Positions 11,483 through 23,650 of a stretch of 64,000 bases of DNA are shown one piece after another. The notes under the pieces were generated by a model. That model did not search any database. It saw only the letters and a list, made by a program, of their open reading frames with translations, and was not told where the DNA came from. The DNA is taken from NCBI GenBank assembly GCA_020055645.1, contig CM034546.1:25482001-25546000 (forward strand). The letters run 5' to 3'. Position 1 is the first letter of the stretch. Each line of letters opens with the position of its first letter. A program made the translations under genes and the position numbers. The DNA is from Tomocerus qinae (taxonomy: Eukaryota; Arthropoda; Collembola; Entomobryomorpha; Tomoceridae).

Positions 11483-12054
11483 TACTTAAATATCATCCCT
11501 AAAAGAACCAAGTAACTTCATTCCAATTTTTTGTGCACGAAATAGTCTAAATCCATTTTTTGTATGGGTCATTGAATCTATTTCGTGCACAAAACAAAAA
11601 GTGAATATAGGTTACTTTGAGATAATTATCTTGGTTAATTAGTACGTAAAGTGGACTGAAACCAAGTGGTGCCTTAAAATACGATTATGTAATGTACCCT
11701 TAAACCGAAATTATGTGAGAAAACTTGCATATGGATTTTTTGGGTTATAAAAACTCTTATCCAGAGTCTAAGCAGTCTAGTAGTTGCCAAAAAAATATTT
11801 AAAAACAATTTTTTAACTGCATATAGTTTACTATATTGAAATGAAATATAGCTTGATCCACTTTTTGCCTGTTTCTGCCGGCTGGCGTTAGAAGAAACCC
11901 TGAACCGAAGGGAATTTTTTTAATAATCGATATTATTGTTTCACTAATATACTCAAATTATGCGTCCTTACGTTATTTAAAACTGCATTTAGGACTTTAT
12001 TTGAATTCTTTACATTTTGCGATTTAATAATAATCCAACAATTACTAAACGTTT
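11483..12054. other. Non-coding stretch with a short hairpin
   Basis: An inverted repeat TTTTTTGTGCACGAAATAG / CTATTTCGTGCACAAAACAA lies at about 11528-11602. Nothing else recognised. This is the 3' flank of the IR gene on the minus strand. Confidence 0.4.
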
Positions 12055-14537
12055 CTATGGGCTGTTAACATTTCTAAACATATTTTGATGTTTTAATCTA
12101 ACTTCGACTGTATTAATCAAGTAAGATATATTTTTTTCATAAAATGTGCATATTACATGTTTGGTACGCTGAATAAACCGGTAGATATTTTTTATACAAG
12201 TCACAACCATAATTCTAAACCGTACACGATTTTCCCATGTAATTGTTACTATCCATATTATTATAATACTCATGCTAATGTGAAATATAGTGGCAATATT
12301 TGAGTTATAAAATGTCAAAGGTCTTGGTGGGGCTCTACTCCAACATGTTTTGCATTTTCTGAAATTGCTTGCCTTAAAATTTTGTAACCAAATTTGAAAT
12401 ATTCCCGACTCACTAAGGGTTTCCAACCTCTTCTTCAGAAATGGACTAAGTAAAGGCATTTCGTTATTTTCTATAAAAGTGAAAATCGGTTTCGGTGCGA
12501 AAAGGGGGATTCGTATTTTCCATAATATAATTTTTTTGATGGCTTCACTCCACCAACATCTGGATTCCAGTGAGAATCATTGAGCAACCGATGAAAGTGG
12601 GATTCGGTTAGGATGAGTGCAGAATCATTGCATTTTGAGATCCAATGTACGGGATTAGTGTAAAAAAAATCGGGGACGAATCGAAACATTTTCCTAATAT
12701 TTTTGTTAATTTTGGCGAGCTTTGGGAAACGAATTTCATTTTTGTAGAAATCAAGGTCTCTTAAAAATTCAATTTTTGATTTAAGGAAATTAGAAGAAAG
12801 TTTAATGGCCTTCTCAACAATACTTTTATTTTCTCTTTCAAATGAACACGATGAAACTGTGCATTTACCACCATAATATGAAGATGCAGTAACGCTCTTA
12901 TTAAACTGAAAGAATTTTTCTAGTACAAGTTTTTGGTTATATAAACTCAAATTGAATGGATGCAACTCACTTCTCCCTACAAACCCACTGAAAATGGAAA
13001 TAGTGTCAGATAAATTAGCTAAATGTTCTATGGATTCAATTTGCTTGACCGGACGTGGTCCAATTAAATCAGTGATAACAATTCCTTTGTAGCCATTTGT
13101 CAATACGATAAGCATAAGCAGAAGTGGACCAATGACAATTTTGACCCAGAACCTTTTTCCTGCTTCTTTCGAAAATGTGTAGCTGACTTCCAATGCATAT
13201 GCATAGATCATAAGAAATGGAATCCTGTTTTTGTCTTTCTTCAAAAAAGAGACACCGTAAACGAAAGAGATTACAGAGAAAAGTGAAAGCACAATAGCAA
13301 ACCAAGCATATGGTTGATAAGGTCTAATATACCCATAGAACGAGAGACTTTCGTCCTCTAAAACGACACAGGATAGAAAGTGGAAAGATGTTTCAATTGT
13401 AGGGATTCCAAATATATTGACCAAATTATTTGCTTTTTTATTTATATAAATACGTTCATCTAGTTGAAAACTAAGTTTCGCGGGCTGGTTCAACTTTCGT
13501 TTAAGAATATACTGTCCTATTGTTGCATTTGACAATGTTTCTAAAATGATGGACGCTAATGCGTATGAAGGGCTTTTTTCGTCTTTGAAATTCTTCTTTC
13601 CAAAATAACTTTTGCGAAAAGGTAGTCCATAGTATGGGTTGCTAAACGTTTTTCTTTTGGTTTTCAGGTCAAAATATAGATAGTTCGGATACATGTAATC
13701 TTGTATTTCAAGGGCAACGTTTTTGGCTACATTACTCTTAACGAATGATTTAAATGCCATTTGGCGTAAATTTTTACCGAAACATTTGTCTGCCGAACAT
13801 AAAGATATCTTTACATTCAAATAAACTTTTGTCTTTGTTTCTTGATTCCAAATATAGTTGTCTGGACAAATAAAATACAAGTTTTGATCATCTTCCTCTA
13901 TTAAAGATAACATAAACCACGGTTTGTTCCAGAAATATGCATCAGCATTTCCCCCAAATTTATATCGAGGATCTATCGAAATGAATTTAGTATTTGACTT
14001 TGCCATTTTCAAGATATCTTTACTTACGAGAAGGTAAATGGCTGAATGTTCCCCTGTTAAATGCCGTTGTGGTGGATCCCTATTGAATATCTCCGGATAT
14101 TCATTTTCGTTTGAAAAAGATTCACTGATGTAATTAATCAGCATTTCATCCGTAATATCTGTAGGTTTGTAATTAAAAACTATGTGCACTGCACAAACAA
14201 AGCGATTCATCATCCGTGGTGAAGATGTCTTTAGTTTCTTACGTTTCAATTCACTCTGGCAAGTGACCAATCTGGAATATATAGGCCGCAATAGATTACT
14301 TTGAATACATTCTTTTTCCTTCCAAACAAGACTCAGTTGTGAGAATACGAAAGGAACGTTTACTTTTTGCAATTCATTATTTAATGACTCTTCCAATAAT
14401 TTATCATAAGGATTTCGTTGGAATATCAAATTAATATAACAATCTTTTTCTAAGTTCACCACTTTTTCCAGATTCCACCCAAAAGTCAATTCCATCAAAA
14501 GAACCACCGAGAAACAAATAAAGTTTATACAGTTCAT
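12055..14537 (-). pseudogene. Divergent ionotropic receptor (IR), one frameshift before the M3 segment
   Basis: The long frame 14537-12471 (688 aa) has a signal peptide (MNCINFICFSVVLLMELTFG), an extracellular domain, M1 at about residues 409-431, a pore-loop region at about 438-455, M2 at about 462-484 (RFWVKIVIGPLLLMLIVL) followed by NGYKGIVITDLIGP, and then the S2 ligand-binding half. It stops early. The following frame (12505 down to 12055) continues the fold with FIENNEMPLLSPFLKK, ETLSESGIFQIW and a clear M3 (NIATIFHISMSIIIIWIV). So one base is missing or extra near 12500-12510, at a C5-T4 run. The gene is intronless and would be about 827 aa. Family role: tetrameric glutamate-receptor-like cation channels of chemosensory dendrites. 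It may be a recent pseudogene, or the shift may be a sequencing error. Confidence 0.8.
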
Positions 14538-15765
14538 AGTGCTGGTTAAGGTATTCCGATGCTTTGTACTAGTTATCAGTAATGATGTAGATATTTTGTC
14601 ACAATTAAATCGATGTTAAATAGATCGGCACTTATTATAATGATTAATGATTTGTGGACGCCAAGCAAAACTGTCTACAGCGCCATGTATATAGAAGGAA
14701 AAAATGTAAAGAATGAAGAGTCGTCCCTAGGAAGAAGTTACAAGCATTGGTGATCGTTATCATCTTTTTAAATTATCTTTACTTGGTTGTCCTTTCTGTA
14801 ATAAAGTAATGTATTTAATTTCTATTACTTACAAATCATGCTTAGTATTAGCATGGACAAGAGTCTACGTTGAGTTTGCTTTGCAGGCTTATGTGTTTCG
14901 TGTCAATTTATGCAGCATTTCTATAAGTTCTAGTGGATGACATGACTGATTGGAGTTGTGAATAATAAAGCTAGCAATAAATTAAATTAACACTAAATTA
15001 TTAACCCTTACGAAAAAAGGATCCATGTAGAAGATATAGACTCCTACGACGGAGTATTTATTGCTTAGCATTATACACAACAGTTTGGAACTCATTTTTT
15101 ATTTGGTACTATGGTAGTGGTTTCATGACTTTTCGTGACTTGAAGATTCCAAGGTGTAATGTTGTAAATATTTAATGTTTTCTTGGAATTCCCCCTTTCT
15201 TTTATAACGCAACTACCAGTATAGTAGATTAAAAATTTATTATGGCTTACATTTAGCAACTCTAAATAATTTCACGGAAACCAAGCACTTATTTTGATTT
15301 AGTTTTTCCATCACGCCATCGTGTTTTCACGAAATAGGATAAATTACATATATTACTGATCAATAATTAATGCTGGCATATTTTGTGTAGATTGAGTCTA
15401 TGTAAAATGAACAATATCATGGCTTTTGAATAGTCATAATATTGTCTGAGTAATCCATTTCTTGGCCGAGTCTGGAAGGATTGGACATAATATTATGTGT
15501 TTTGTATTTGGCATAATCCATCTGAAATGCCCATGATAAGGTAAAAAAGGTATAATTAAACATAAGGGAACTACTCAATCAACAAAAAGGGAACAAGAGT
15601 TATATAAGCATTAGAGCATTAACGTATTACATATACTAAACGAGATATACGTACACGTTGCTTGTACAATTGGGGCAAACGTCATCAAACATAGAACCGT
15701 AAGTAAGTAACTTACATGTTACTTATTACTAGACTTCCTCTCTAATGGGGAAGACTAGTAATAAG
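14538..15765. other. Non-coding stretch, 5' flank of the IR
   Basis: AT-rich; no ORF, repeat or RNA gene supported. The segment next to 14537 should hold the IR promoter on the minus strand. Confidence 0.35.
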
Positions 15766-15948
15766 CAGGGTTGCGTTTTGTCCGGACAAAACTATTACTG
15801 TCCAGGATGAAATTAGTTTTGTCCACTTTCTATCCAGGACGAAAGTGGACAAAACTAATTTCTTCCAGGACAAAACTAGTTTTGCCCTGGATAAAACCAC
15901 TTTTATCCACTTTTGTCCACACCTTCCTATCCGGATACCGCAACCCTG
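15766..15948. mobile_element. 183-bp hAT-type MITE, copy 1
   Basis: It begins CAGGGTTGCG and ends CGCAACCCTG, flanked by the perfect 8-bp duplication GTAATAAG (15758-15765 and 15949-15956). The interior is a set of TTTTGTCC/GGACAAAA inverted words. A second 183-bp copy in opposite orientation lies at 58542-58724 with a different 8-bp duplication. No ORF. Confidence 0.92.
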
Positions 15949-16747
15949 GTAATAAGTAATTATTTAAAAGAGGTATTATATCGCTGTGTAGAAAAATAAT
16001 GGCAATGCTTGAAGTAAATAGCCATGTTGGCATAGTAAGTAATGGGTGGGGGTAAAAGTGGTCATAGAAAAAGTCATTTTGTCCATAAAATGAAGTCTTT
16101 TGGGCCAGGGTACAAGGGACCATAACAAGAAGTACTGAGGGCAATAGAAGAAGTCTTCTTTCCCATAGAACGAGTAATTTGTTTCATAAGTATACTACCA
16201 TAAATAAATCGACGAAATAAGCAGTTATAAATGAAAAAAGCATTTCTTTGTGCTATTCCCATATTTAAAAAACTACGGAAAATACGATTTTCTGTACTAT
16301 GTGATGGTATGTGATAAATATAATATGGTAATGTTTATTCTAATGAAATCGAAATCAAGGATAATTTTATTTGTAGCAATTACTGTAAGGACTTGTCTGT
16401 TTAAAACAACTTCCCAACGAATGTGTAATTCTAGTAAATCTGACACAGATTCCGTATCAGAATTAGAACGCAAAACTTGAAACCCGTAAAAATGGTTACT
16501 GTATTTACTGCATTGCAATAACTACAAGTGAGCCAAATATTCAATTATGTATATTCCTTGGCCCCCAGTACTAATCCTGAATTTCAAAATGATAAGCATA
16601 TTAACAATTATTAATTTTTGAAATATGCTAATGTTCACTCATATTTGGACTTCTTGTTTTATGAAATATGCATTGCATTGTATCTACGAGTATGTGCATT
16701 GAATTGCAACAAAAAGCCGCATCGTTTATGGCATAGATAAATAGATA
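15949..16747. other. Non-coding stretch
   Basis: AT-rich spacer between two MITEs; short ORFs on both strands have no recognisable features. Confidence 0.35.
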
Positions 16748-17356
16748 GATACCTTCAGTATGGCACATTAAAAAGTTATCATAGGAGTTTGTATGTATAA
16801 GCAATTCATGGCTATTTTACTACAGACTAATTACAGATTTGCAAATTTTTACTAATCAGAGGTGCTCAATATCTTGTCCTGGAGTTGCAATGCATAAAGC
16901 ATCAGTTCCTCCTTGTTCATCCAGTTTCACTTCCAACATTTAAGATGCAAGAGAACAACAAATGACAATTAACCAGACAACGGGAATTATGGAGTGATTC
17001 CCGAGTCCAAGGATAGGGGTAGAAAATCGAAAAAAAAGGTACCTCAATCAAGAGGTAGATATCTTCCACACCAGCAGCGTATTAAGAATCTTATCCAAAG
17101 CCAAATCTCACCAAAAGTCATAATTTGATTGGGCAGGCTAAATGACTCTCATTTTGGGCCTTACCTTATTGATGCCATTGTAAACGGACACTGAGATGAT
17201 CGATCTCCTTTGTGCATTGCAACTGCAGGACAAGATATTGACAGAAGGCATGCACTTTTGATTAGTAAAAGTTTGTAAATCAAATTAGCCTGTAGTATAT
17301 TGCTTATACATACAAACTCCTAAGATAACTTTTTAATGTGCCATACTGTAGATATG
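16748..17356. mobile_element. About 609-bp MITE with roughly 160-bp imperfect inverted arms
   Basis: The left arm (about 16748-16915) and right arm (about 17205-17356) match in reverse complement. Both carry CAGTATGGCACATTAAAAAG, GGAGTTTGTATGTATAAGCA and CAATATCTTGTCCTG. The interior is unique and non-coding. The exact ends and target duplication could not be fixed. Confidence 0.75.
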
Positions 17357-17701
17357 GACATACGACATACATATAAACAGCTTTATTATATAAAGATGTA
17401 GATTGTCAATGTCCTATTTTCCACAAAAGATGCGTATGTAAACCTATCATTGGTACTGATACTATGCAACGCTAAGCACTATTTCACAGAAAACCAATGC
17501 TATTCAAACCTCGGGTTAAACCGTGAATTTTTCAACAAATGATGATATACCTGATTATTTTGGGGTTTAGTGTAACTAATTTTCAACTTTCAATTTTGAT
17601 TTAGTTTTGATGACTTAAAAACGTTCAAGTGTTATGGAATTTTGTACTCCTTCTATGGCCTTTTGTACTTCTTCGTAGTACCCCATATGTTTTAAGGTAA
17701 A
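17357..17701. other. Non-coding spacer
   Basis: No supported feature. It probably includes the eroded 5' side of the LINE remnant that follows. Confidence 0.35.
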
Positions 17702-19570
17702 TAATACTATAATTAAGTCTGTTGATAAGATAAAATGTTTAGGACTTATAATTGACTCAGAATTGAAATGGACTGCGCACATAACAGATTTTAATAGGCG
17801 TTGTAATTCAGTACTGTGGTCCCTTTATCCTCTCCAGCCCTATTTATCTAATGTTAACCGTAAAGTAGCAATAAATACCTTTATAATGCCTATTATTCAT
17901 TATATGAGCACTATTTGGGGTACTGTACCTAAATTTAATATAGAAGTAGTGGAAAAGTTGATCCGCCGTTGCGGTCACTTTGTTTTAGATTATAAGAAAT
18001 ATGACTCTGTTAAATATGATATCTCACAGTCATTAAAGTGGTTGTTCCCTAACTATATGTACCAATTTTAACTTTTAAAGTTAGCTTTCCAGATTTATAA
18101 TAACAATTGCCCTCCCTACTTTAAGGATTACTTAGATTTCAATGATATTAATACTATTGTAACTAGAAGTAACCAGTATTCACTACCTAATTACCATACG
18201 TCGGAATTTTATTTATTTAAAATCGCAAAAAATTTACACGAAAATTTACCAAAAAATAGCAAAATTTTTTCATAAAATTTTACCAAAAATGGCAAAAAAT
18301 TTTTTATAAAAATTTACCAAAAATGGCAAGAATTTGCTCTAAGCAATTTTTTTTTGATTTCAGTAAAAATATTGTCTATAATAATATAACATATTGAAAA
18401 ATCAAAAGCCAGAAACTCTACCTAAATAATCAAGAGATAAATAAGAATTGTACATTTAATCTTCAATTTTAAATTCCAAACTTACCATCTTAAAATCATA
18501 CACATTTCAATAATATGAAAATTTAATCCAAACTTACCATCTTAAAATCGTATAAATTGTAATATTAAAATTTAACCCAAACGTAATATCGAATCTTAAC
18601 TTTTTAAATTCCAGACCAATTTAAAATCGAATATTAATACCATAAAATTTAATCTAAACGTAATATCGTGCTTATTATCTTAAATCTTAAATTAAATTTT
18701 TAAAATTGAAATTAAATAAAGTCAAAAAAACGAGCAAAATTACATCCATGGCAAAATCATGTGGATAAATAATAAGGGGAAACCATTGGCATTTCAATAT
18801 TTTCCATATTACATTTTTTGTCGCTGTGGACTCAAAAATGTCTTGTGCATTCTAAAATATTATAAGAATAATTGGTATAATAGAATAAATTCAATCAACA
18901 AGAAATAAAGACGAAAATTGTCAGTTTTACTTTCTGCATTTTGCAATTTTTCTTGTAATTCAACTCCAACTACAGCGACACTAAAATGTAATGTTTAAAA
19001 GCCCCGCTTAACTTTGATAGTCTTGATCACTGTAGGCTTATTGAAAAGATAATTTATGCAAATGCATTTATTTTATTGTAACAGTTTCATTTTGAGAATT
19101 TTGGCAAAAAATTTTGAATACCTATACAATATCCTGGAAATTGCCAAAAATTTTTTTATGTCGAAAATTTTATGTAAACTTTTTTTTATATAAAAAAATT
19201 TACTAAAACTTTACATTTTTTTATAACTCAAAAGTGTAAAAAAGTTTACTAACACTTTTATATTTTTGAAATCCTCAGTGCATGATTCGTGTAGATACGA
19301 AGTCTCAGAACTCTATGAGAAGGCTGTAAAAATTTTACTTAAATAAAATTCCGACGTCTGCTAATTACCAAGGTAACTCCTGCTCTTATAAACGAACTGT
19401 TAATTTTAATGGTGTTAAGCTATGGTTCAGTATTCCTGAGCCACTGAGAAATATAAATAATATTAATAGCTTTAAGACAAATGTAAAAAAATATCTACTT
19501 GATCGACAAATTGATGAGTGTATACATGACCATTCTAGTCTCAAGACATGTTATACTACTACTTAAATAA
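17702..19570 (+). pseudogene. LINE (non-LTR retrotransposon) C-terminal remnant, split by an insertion
   Basis: The first part (17702-18186) reads VDKIKCLGLIIDSELKWTAH, then MPIIHYMSTIWG and LIRRCGHFVLDY: the post-palm/thumb region of non-LTR reverse transcriptases (LGxxID...L.W..HI, then Y....WG). A stop at about 18069 interrupts, and the same frame resumes (LLKLAFQIYNNNCPPYFKDY). After the inserted element the tail (19371-19565) continues with NFNGVKLWFSIPEPLRNI and SFKTNVKKYLLD, the usual LINE ORF2 C-terminus (WN.LP..IR...FK..LK..L). The catalytic RT core and endonuclease are absent. CR1/Jockey-like affinity is a guess. Confidence 0.75.
18197..19360. mobile_element. 1164-bp TIR element with a 10-bp target duplication, inside the LINE
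   Basis: It is flanked by the perfect 10-bp repeat CTAATTACCA (18187-18196 and 19361-19370). The ends are inverted: ACGTCGGAATTTTATTTA at the left, and TAAATAAAATTCCGACGT followed by CTG at the right. The interior is very AT-rich, with repeated AATTTACCAAAAATGGCAA words and no transposase. A 9-11 bp duplication is usual for Mutator-like (MULE) elements, so a non-autonomous MULE is the best inference. Removing it restores the LINE reading order. Confidence 0.8.
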
Positions 19571-19840
19571 CCATAACATCGGAAATGGCTAATATTGAAT
19601 TCTCAGTCGTCAGCATGCTTAATAGTTTTTTATGCTTTATGTAAGTATGTTTTACTGGAATAGGTTAGAAACAGTGACTAATTATTCCAAGTAATGATCA
19701 AATTACGGATATGTATTAACTCAAATCCACAATATAATATGTATTTATACTTGTATTAAACAGTTGGTCAAATGTGCTCCAGTATTTGCTAATAGGCAAA
19801 ATATCGTCCCTTAAGGAAGCAAAACACCCTAAACCACTAT
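19571..19840. other. Non-coding spacer
   Basis: Nothing recognised between the LINE tail and the minisatellite. Confidence 0.35.
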
Positions 19841-20290
19841 TCGTTTGTCATTGGTGTAGGTTTTCCACTTTTATCGTTTGGCAGTGAAAAGAGTTTTCCT
19901 CCAATTTTCATTTGGCAGTGAAAAGAGATTTCCTCCATTTGTCGTTTGGCAGTAAAAAGGGCTTTCCTCCAATTTTCATTTGGCAGTGAAAAGAGATTTC
20001 CTCCATTTGTCGTTTGGCAGTGAAAAGGGCTTTCCTCCATTTTTCATTTGGCAGTGAAAAGAGTTTTACTTCATTTTTCATTTGGTGGTGAAAAGAGTTT
20101 TCCTCCATTTGTCGTTTGGCAGTGAAAAGAGTTTTCCTCCATTTTTCATTTGGCAGTGAAAAGAGTTTTCCTCCAATTTTCGTTTGGCAGTGAAACGGGT
20201 CTTATTCCTCCATTTTTCCTTTCAGAATGAAAAAGGTTTTTCCACTGATTTTCATTTGACAGTGGAATAGGTTTTCCTCCAATTTTTGTT
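19841..20290. repeat. 34-bp minisatellite, about 12-13 units
   Basis: Units of CATTTGGCAGTGAAAAGAG plus TTTTCCTCCATTTTT repeat every 34 bp. Alternate units differ at the first bases (CGTTTGG or CATTTGG) and at ATTTTT or ATTTGT, suggesting a higher-order 68-bp period. The last units decay. A short hairpin (TTAATCCAATGTCCGTAAATTGGATTAA) follows at about 20306-20334. Minus-strand ORFs here are repeat artefacts. Confidence 0.88.
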
Positions 20291-20656
20291 GGGCGGAAGA
20301 GGACCTTAATCCAATGTCCGTAAATTGGATTAAAGTCCTTTTCTATACGTATATCAAGTCTAAGCAGCCTAGTAGTTACTACGAAATATATTCTATTGCA
20401 TACATTTCCACCCTTTTGGGCATTTAAAAATTAAAACTTAATCAATTACACGGATTTAGACTACGTGGCATTTTGCACTAGGATAAAATTTGCCAGATAG
20501 AAACACAAGGCAGTATACAGAAGATAAAGCATACTCTAGAGCATTGTTTCTAAAGAAGAAAGAAAAAATTCAAAATATTAAAAGAGTTTTACTAAAATAG
20601 CATAATAGCATAAGGGTTTCATAACTGTTGGAATTTTATCCATTTTTAGCAACAAA
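20291..20656. other. Non-coding 5' flank of the decayed IR
   Basis: No supported gene. It contains the short hairpin noted with the minisatellite. Confidence 0.35.
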
Positions 20657-22818
20657 ATGTACAACAATATTTTCGAAGTCGTTGTTATTTTATTCATTTC
20701 TATTATTTCGACGAATATCTGTGTCAGAAAATGTCGGTTCTCTAGATATGAAAATGTACAAAGATTGTGGGTTTACTTTATTGCTTCGTCCCAGACAAAA
20801 CCTAAAGATTGTAAACTCAAATTCAGACGAAATCGATAGTTTGATACTGAGAAATAAATTCTATCAAACTTGGAATATCCGCACAAGAAAGGTGGATATA
20901 AACGAAGCAAAAAATTCTAGACTAAAATGTTCAATTACATTTATAATTGAACCAAGAAAGGGAAGTCAGTTGAAAGAGACGTTATTGTCATTCGGGGGTT
21001 ACAGAAAAGAAAATACTTTAGTAGTGATTTTGAAAAACTTCGACCATGTGAAACTTATGTATCCATTTATAATAATGTTCAGCACTATAATTTCATTTTT
21101 GTTTGGCCATCAAAGCAAAATAAAGGAAAAGTCATGACGGAATTGTTTCATGGAAACTGTCACATGCCTATGACAAAGAGAATGTTACAACGACGATATG
21201 AGCTGGTATATCATCCGAATCTAAAAAATCAGAATTTTTATTCTCAATCGTCTTTGGAGTGTGAATTTTCGTCAATTCATAAATCAGTTTCATTGAACCC
21301 TTTCAAATATTTTATGAATAGGGAACTGGGTGGAGAATACAATTGCGATAAAATTCAGCTATACGTCTCCATTTTAGCCCAGCACTTTAACTTTACTCCT
21401 CAGGCTGGTAGACCAAATTCAAAAGACCAATCTAGTTGTGGTCGGATTGTTACCCGTCATGTCAACAGGCAAAACGAGCGTTCAAATCCGGGTTGGAAAT
21501 GATTTTATTTCCGCGATACAACGTTTGTCATCGTTTACATGACACCAAAAATATTCGACGAAAAATCATTATTATCTTGAATGACAATGATCTTCGACTT
21601 AGCTTCTTGGATAAACCTTTTGGTGTTCTTGGTTCTTGTAGTAGTTTTGGGCGTTGTCGAGTATCTTCACCATAGAAAATTTTCGTGGCGATTAACATTC
21701 ACATACTTTTTCATAGCATTCTCGATGGTAGTTCGACAGTATCAAAAATTAAAACATCGTTCGTTAATTGTTTTCAGTTTTGTAGTTCTCTTTATGTTAT
21801 TCATGATGTTTATTGAAAGTTGTGTCCAAAGAGAACGGATTGCTCTACCAAAATTATACGTAATGAAGGACATGAACGAAGTTTTGGATAACGGTTTCAG
21901 ATTTATTCATCAATTATCGCCAACCGACAAATCTCAGATTATTGACAGCAATCATATAGACTTTTACATTTTGAAGAAGTATAATCTAATGAATAAATTG
22001 AATTCTACAGTTTACTTGGCCAATGTTAAGAAATATTCAATTCCTAAATTAGCAAAAGTGTTTAGAGAGGAGTATGGTTTTCTACAACCAGTATTAAGAA
22101 ATAATGAGAAAGATTTAGTAAATAATTTGGCAAAAAATATTGGCGCCGTTGAGGACGAGGAACTGTATAAAATGCTGTATAAATATGGTCCTCCATTTAT
22201 TGTTAACCTTTTCTGGTCTCTCCGATTGGAACCAAACTTCAAGTTTCCATTTTCTGCTATAGCGTATGAATATGAATATAAACACTGGAGTAACATGATT
22301 CGTATTTTCCCTGATCAATGGGTAACATCATGGATGACTTGATAGCAAACGAACCGTCTTTAACAGAAAGAGTGTCAGTCAAGTAAGAAAATTGCTATGC
22401 TATTGACTTTTACGACTTTTCTCAACTATATCTTGAGTCAGGTATACAAAATATGTTTAGTGGTTATTTCGACCATTACACTGACTGTAAATCAAATTTT
22501 CAAAGGGAAGTTCGCTCCTCACTATCTAATCAACCTAAAAAAATAGGTCTATCTAAAAGATTGGCGACTTTCTTTGAAAATCTTTCAATTTGCTTAGGAG
22601 TCGCCGTTATTGTTTTTTTCCTTGAATTTCTTTCCTGTCAAAAAAATAGAAAACAGATTATTTCATTGCGTTTTGATTTATTAAGAGTGATTCAGAAATT
22701 CCGAAAACTTTTATTGCTATTATTTGTGCGATGTAAGCTCGGTTTTGTAGCATGCGTCCAATCAATGGTAACTGTTGTTGTTGACTTAAACAGAAAGGGA
22801 AGGATTTCTGAAATATAA
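20657..22818 (+). pseudogene. Decayed divergent ionotropic receptor (IR)
   Basis: ATG 20657 opens a signal-peptide-like stretch (MYNNIFEVVVILFISIIS), but the homologous reading continues in another frame with MYKDCGFTLLLRPRQN, which matches EKDCYINLIFQRN of the IR at 12055-14537. Frames then change near 21110-21137 and near 22325, with in-frame stops at about 21500, 21578 and 22384. Recognisable blocks remain: M1 (INLLVFLVLVVVLGVVEYL, about 21611), M2 (SLIVFSFVVLFMLFMMFIES, about 21764), an S2 region, ESGIQNMFSGYF, and M3 (ENLSICLGVAVIVFFLEFL, about 22578). At least six lesions make it a clear pseudogene. It is not adjacent to the other IRs, but its N-terminus groups it with the first one. 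Confidence 0.8.
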
Positions 22819-23650
22819 AAGTTTTTAGCAGTTCAGCTAAGTATTTAGCAGTTTTAGAATAATAATTAATGCACCGATCTGCAATGAAATTATAAAACAA
22901 ATGTGTAAGTTGATGAATTCTATCAAAAATACATCATATAATATACAAAGATGTTATAAAAGCCTACATCTTACAACCTTTGTTGTAAACACTTTATAAA
23001 TTTTTTATTCATTTATTTGTACTAGCACACATTATAGGGTATAACTTGTTGTATACTTAATACCTACATGAAAATGTTGTAATAAATAAATAAATAAATA
23101 GAAAAGCAATATATCCGGAATTACGGGCAATGTTCGGCCCTTTATAAGATTGTGACTGCAAACGAATATAGTGCTGAAATTTTTTGTGCTTGATTCCTAC
23201 ATATTTAAGCCTCATATATGTAGGAATCAGCGTGTTCCTATCTCTGAAACTTGATTAATTAATTTTTTAAGAAGACAATTTTACTGTGTATTTAGATAGG
23301 CAAATAAAAATTCCGAAACAATTAATTAAAAAAAACACATACTGCAAGCTCCGAATCACATGAAATTTGGATCAGTCAAAATTTGCATACTGATGAAGGA
23401 CATACGTAAGTTTTACGATGTTCCTATCTCTCGTTTCGGAAATATTGCAGTCGAAACTAATTTTTAGTTAAGCTTTTATACATTTTATATGCACATACAG
23501 GCACAAAGGCGAACTGAATGTGCTAATCAGATAATGACGTCATAAATCGTCCTTCTGATTTTCAGTTACCATAGTCATTTACCAAATAAAACTCAAATGT
23601 ATCCATTCTAATCTCTTGACTCACAGCAACAAAAGGTGAACGTACAGGAG
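22819..23650. other. Non-coding stretch with an AAAT microsatellite
   Basis: A short (AAAT)n run lies at about 23080-23100. The remainder is AT-rich and unassigned. Confidence 0.4.

Noticed and set aside
19837..20108. Minus-strand ORFs in the 34-bp array
   Set aside because: The repetitive peptide is explained by the minisatellite, and the unit length shifts the frame from copy to copy.
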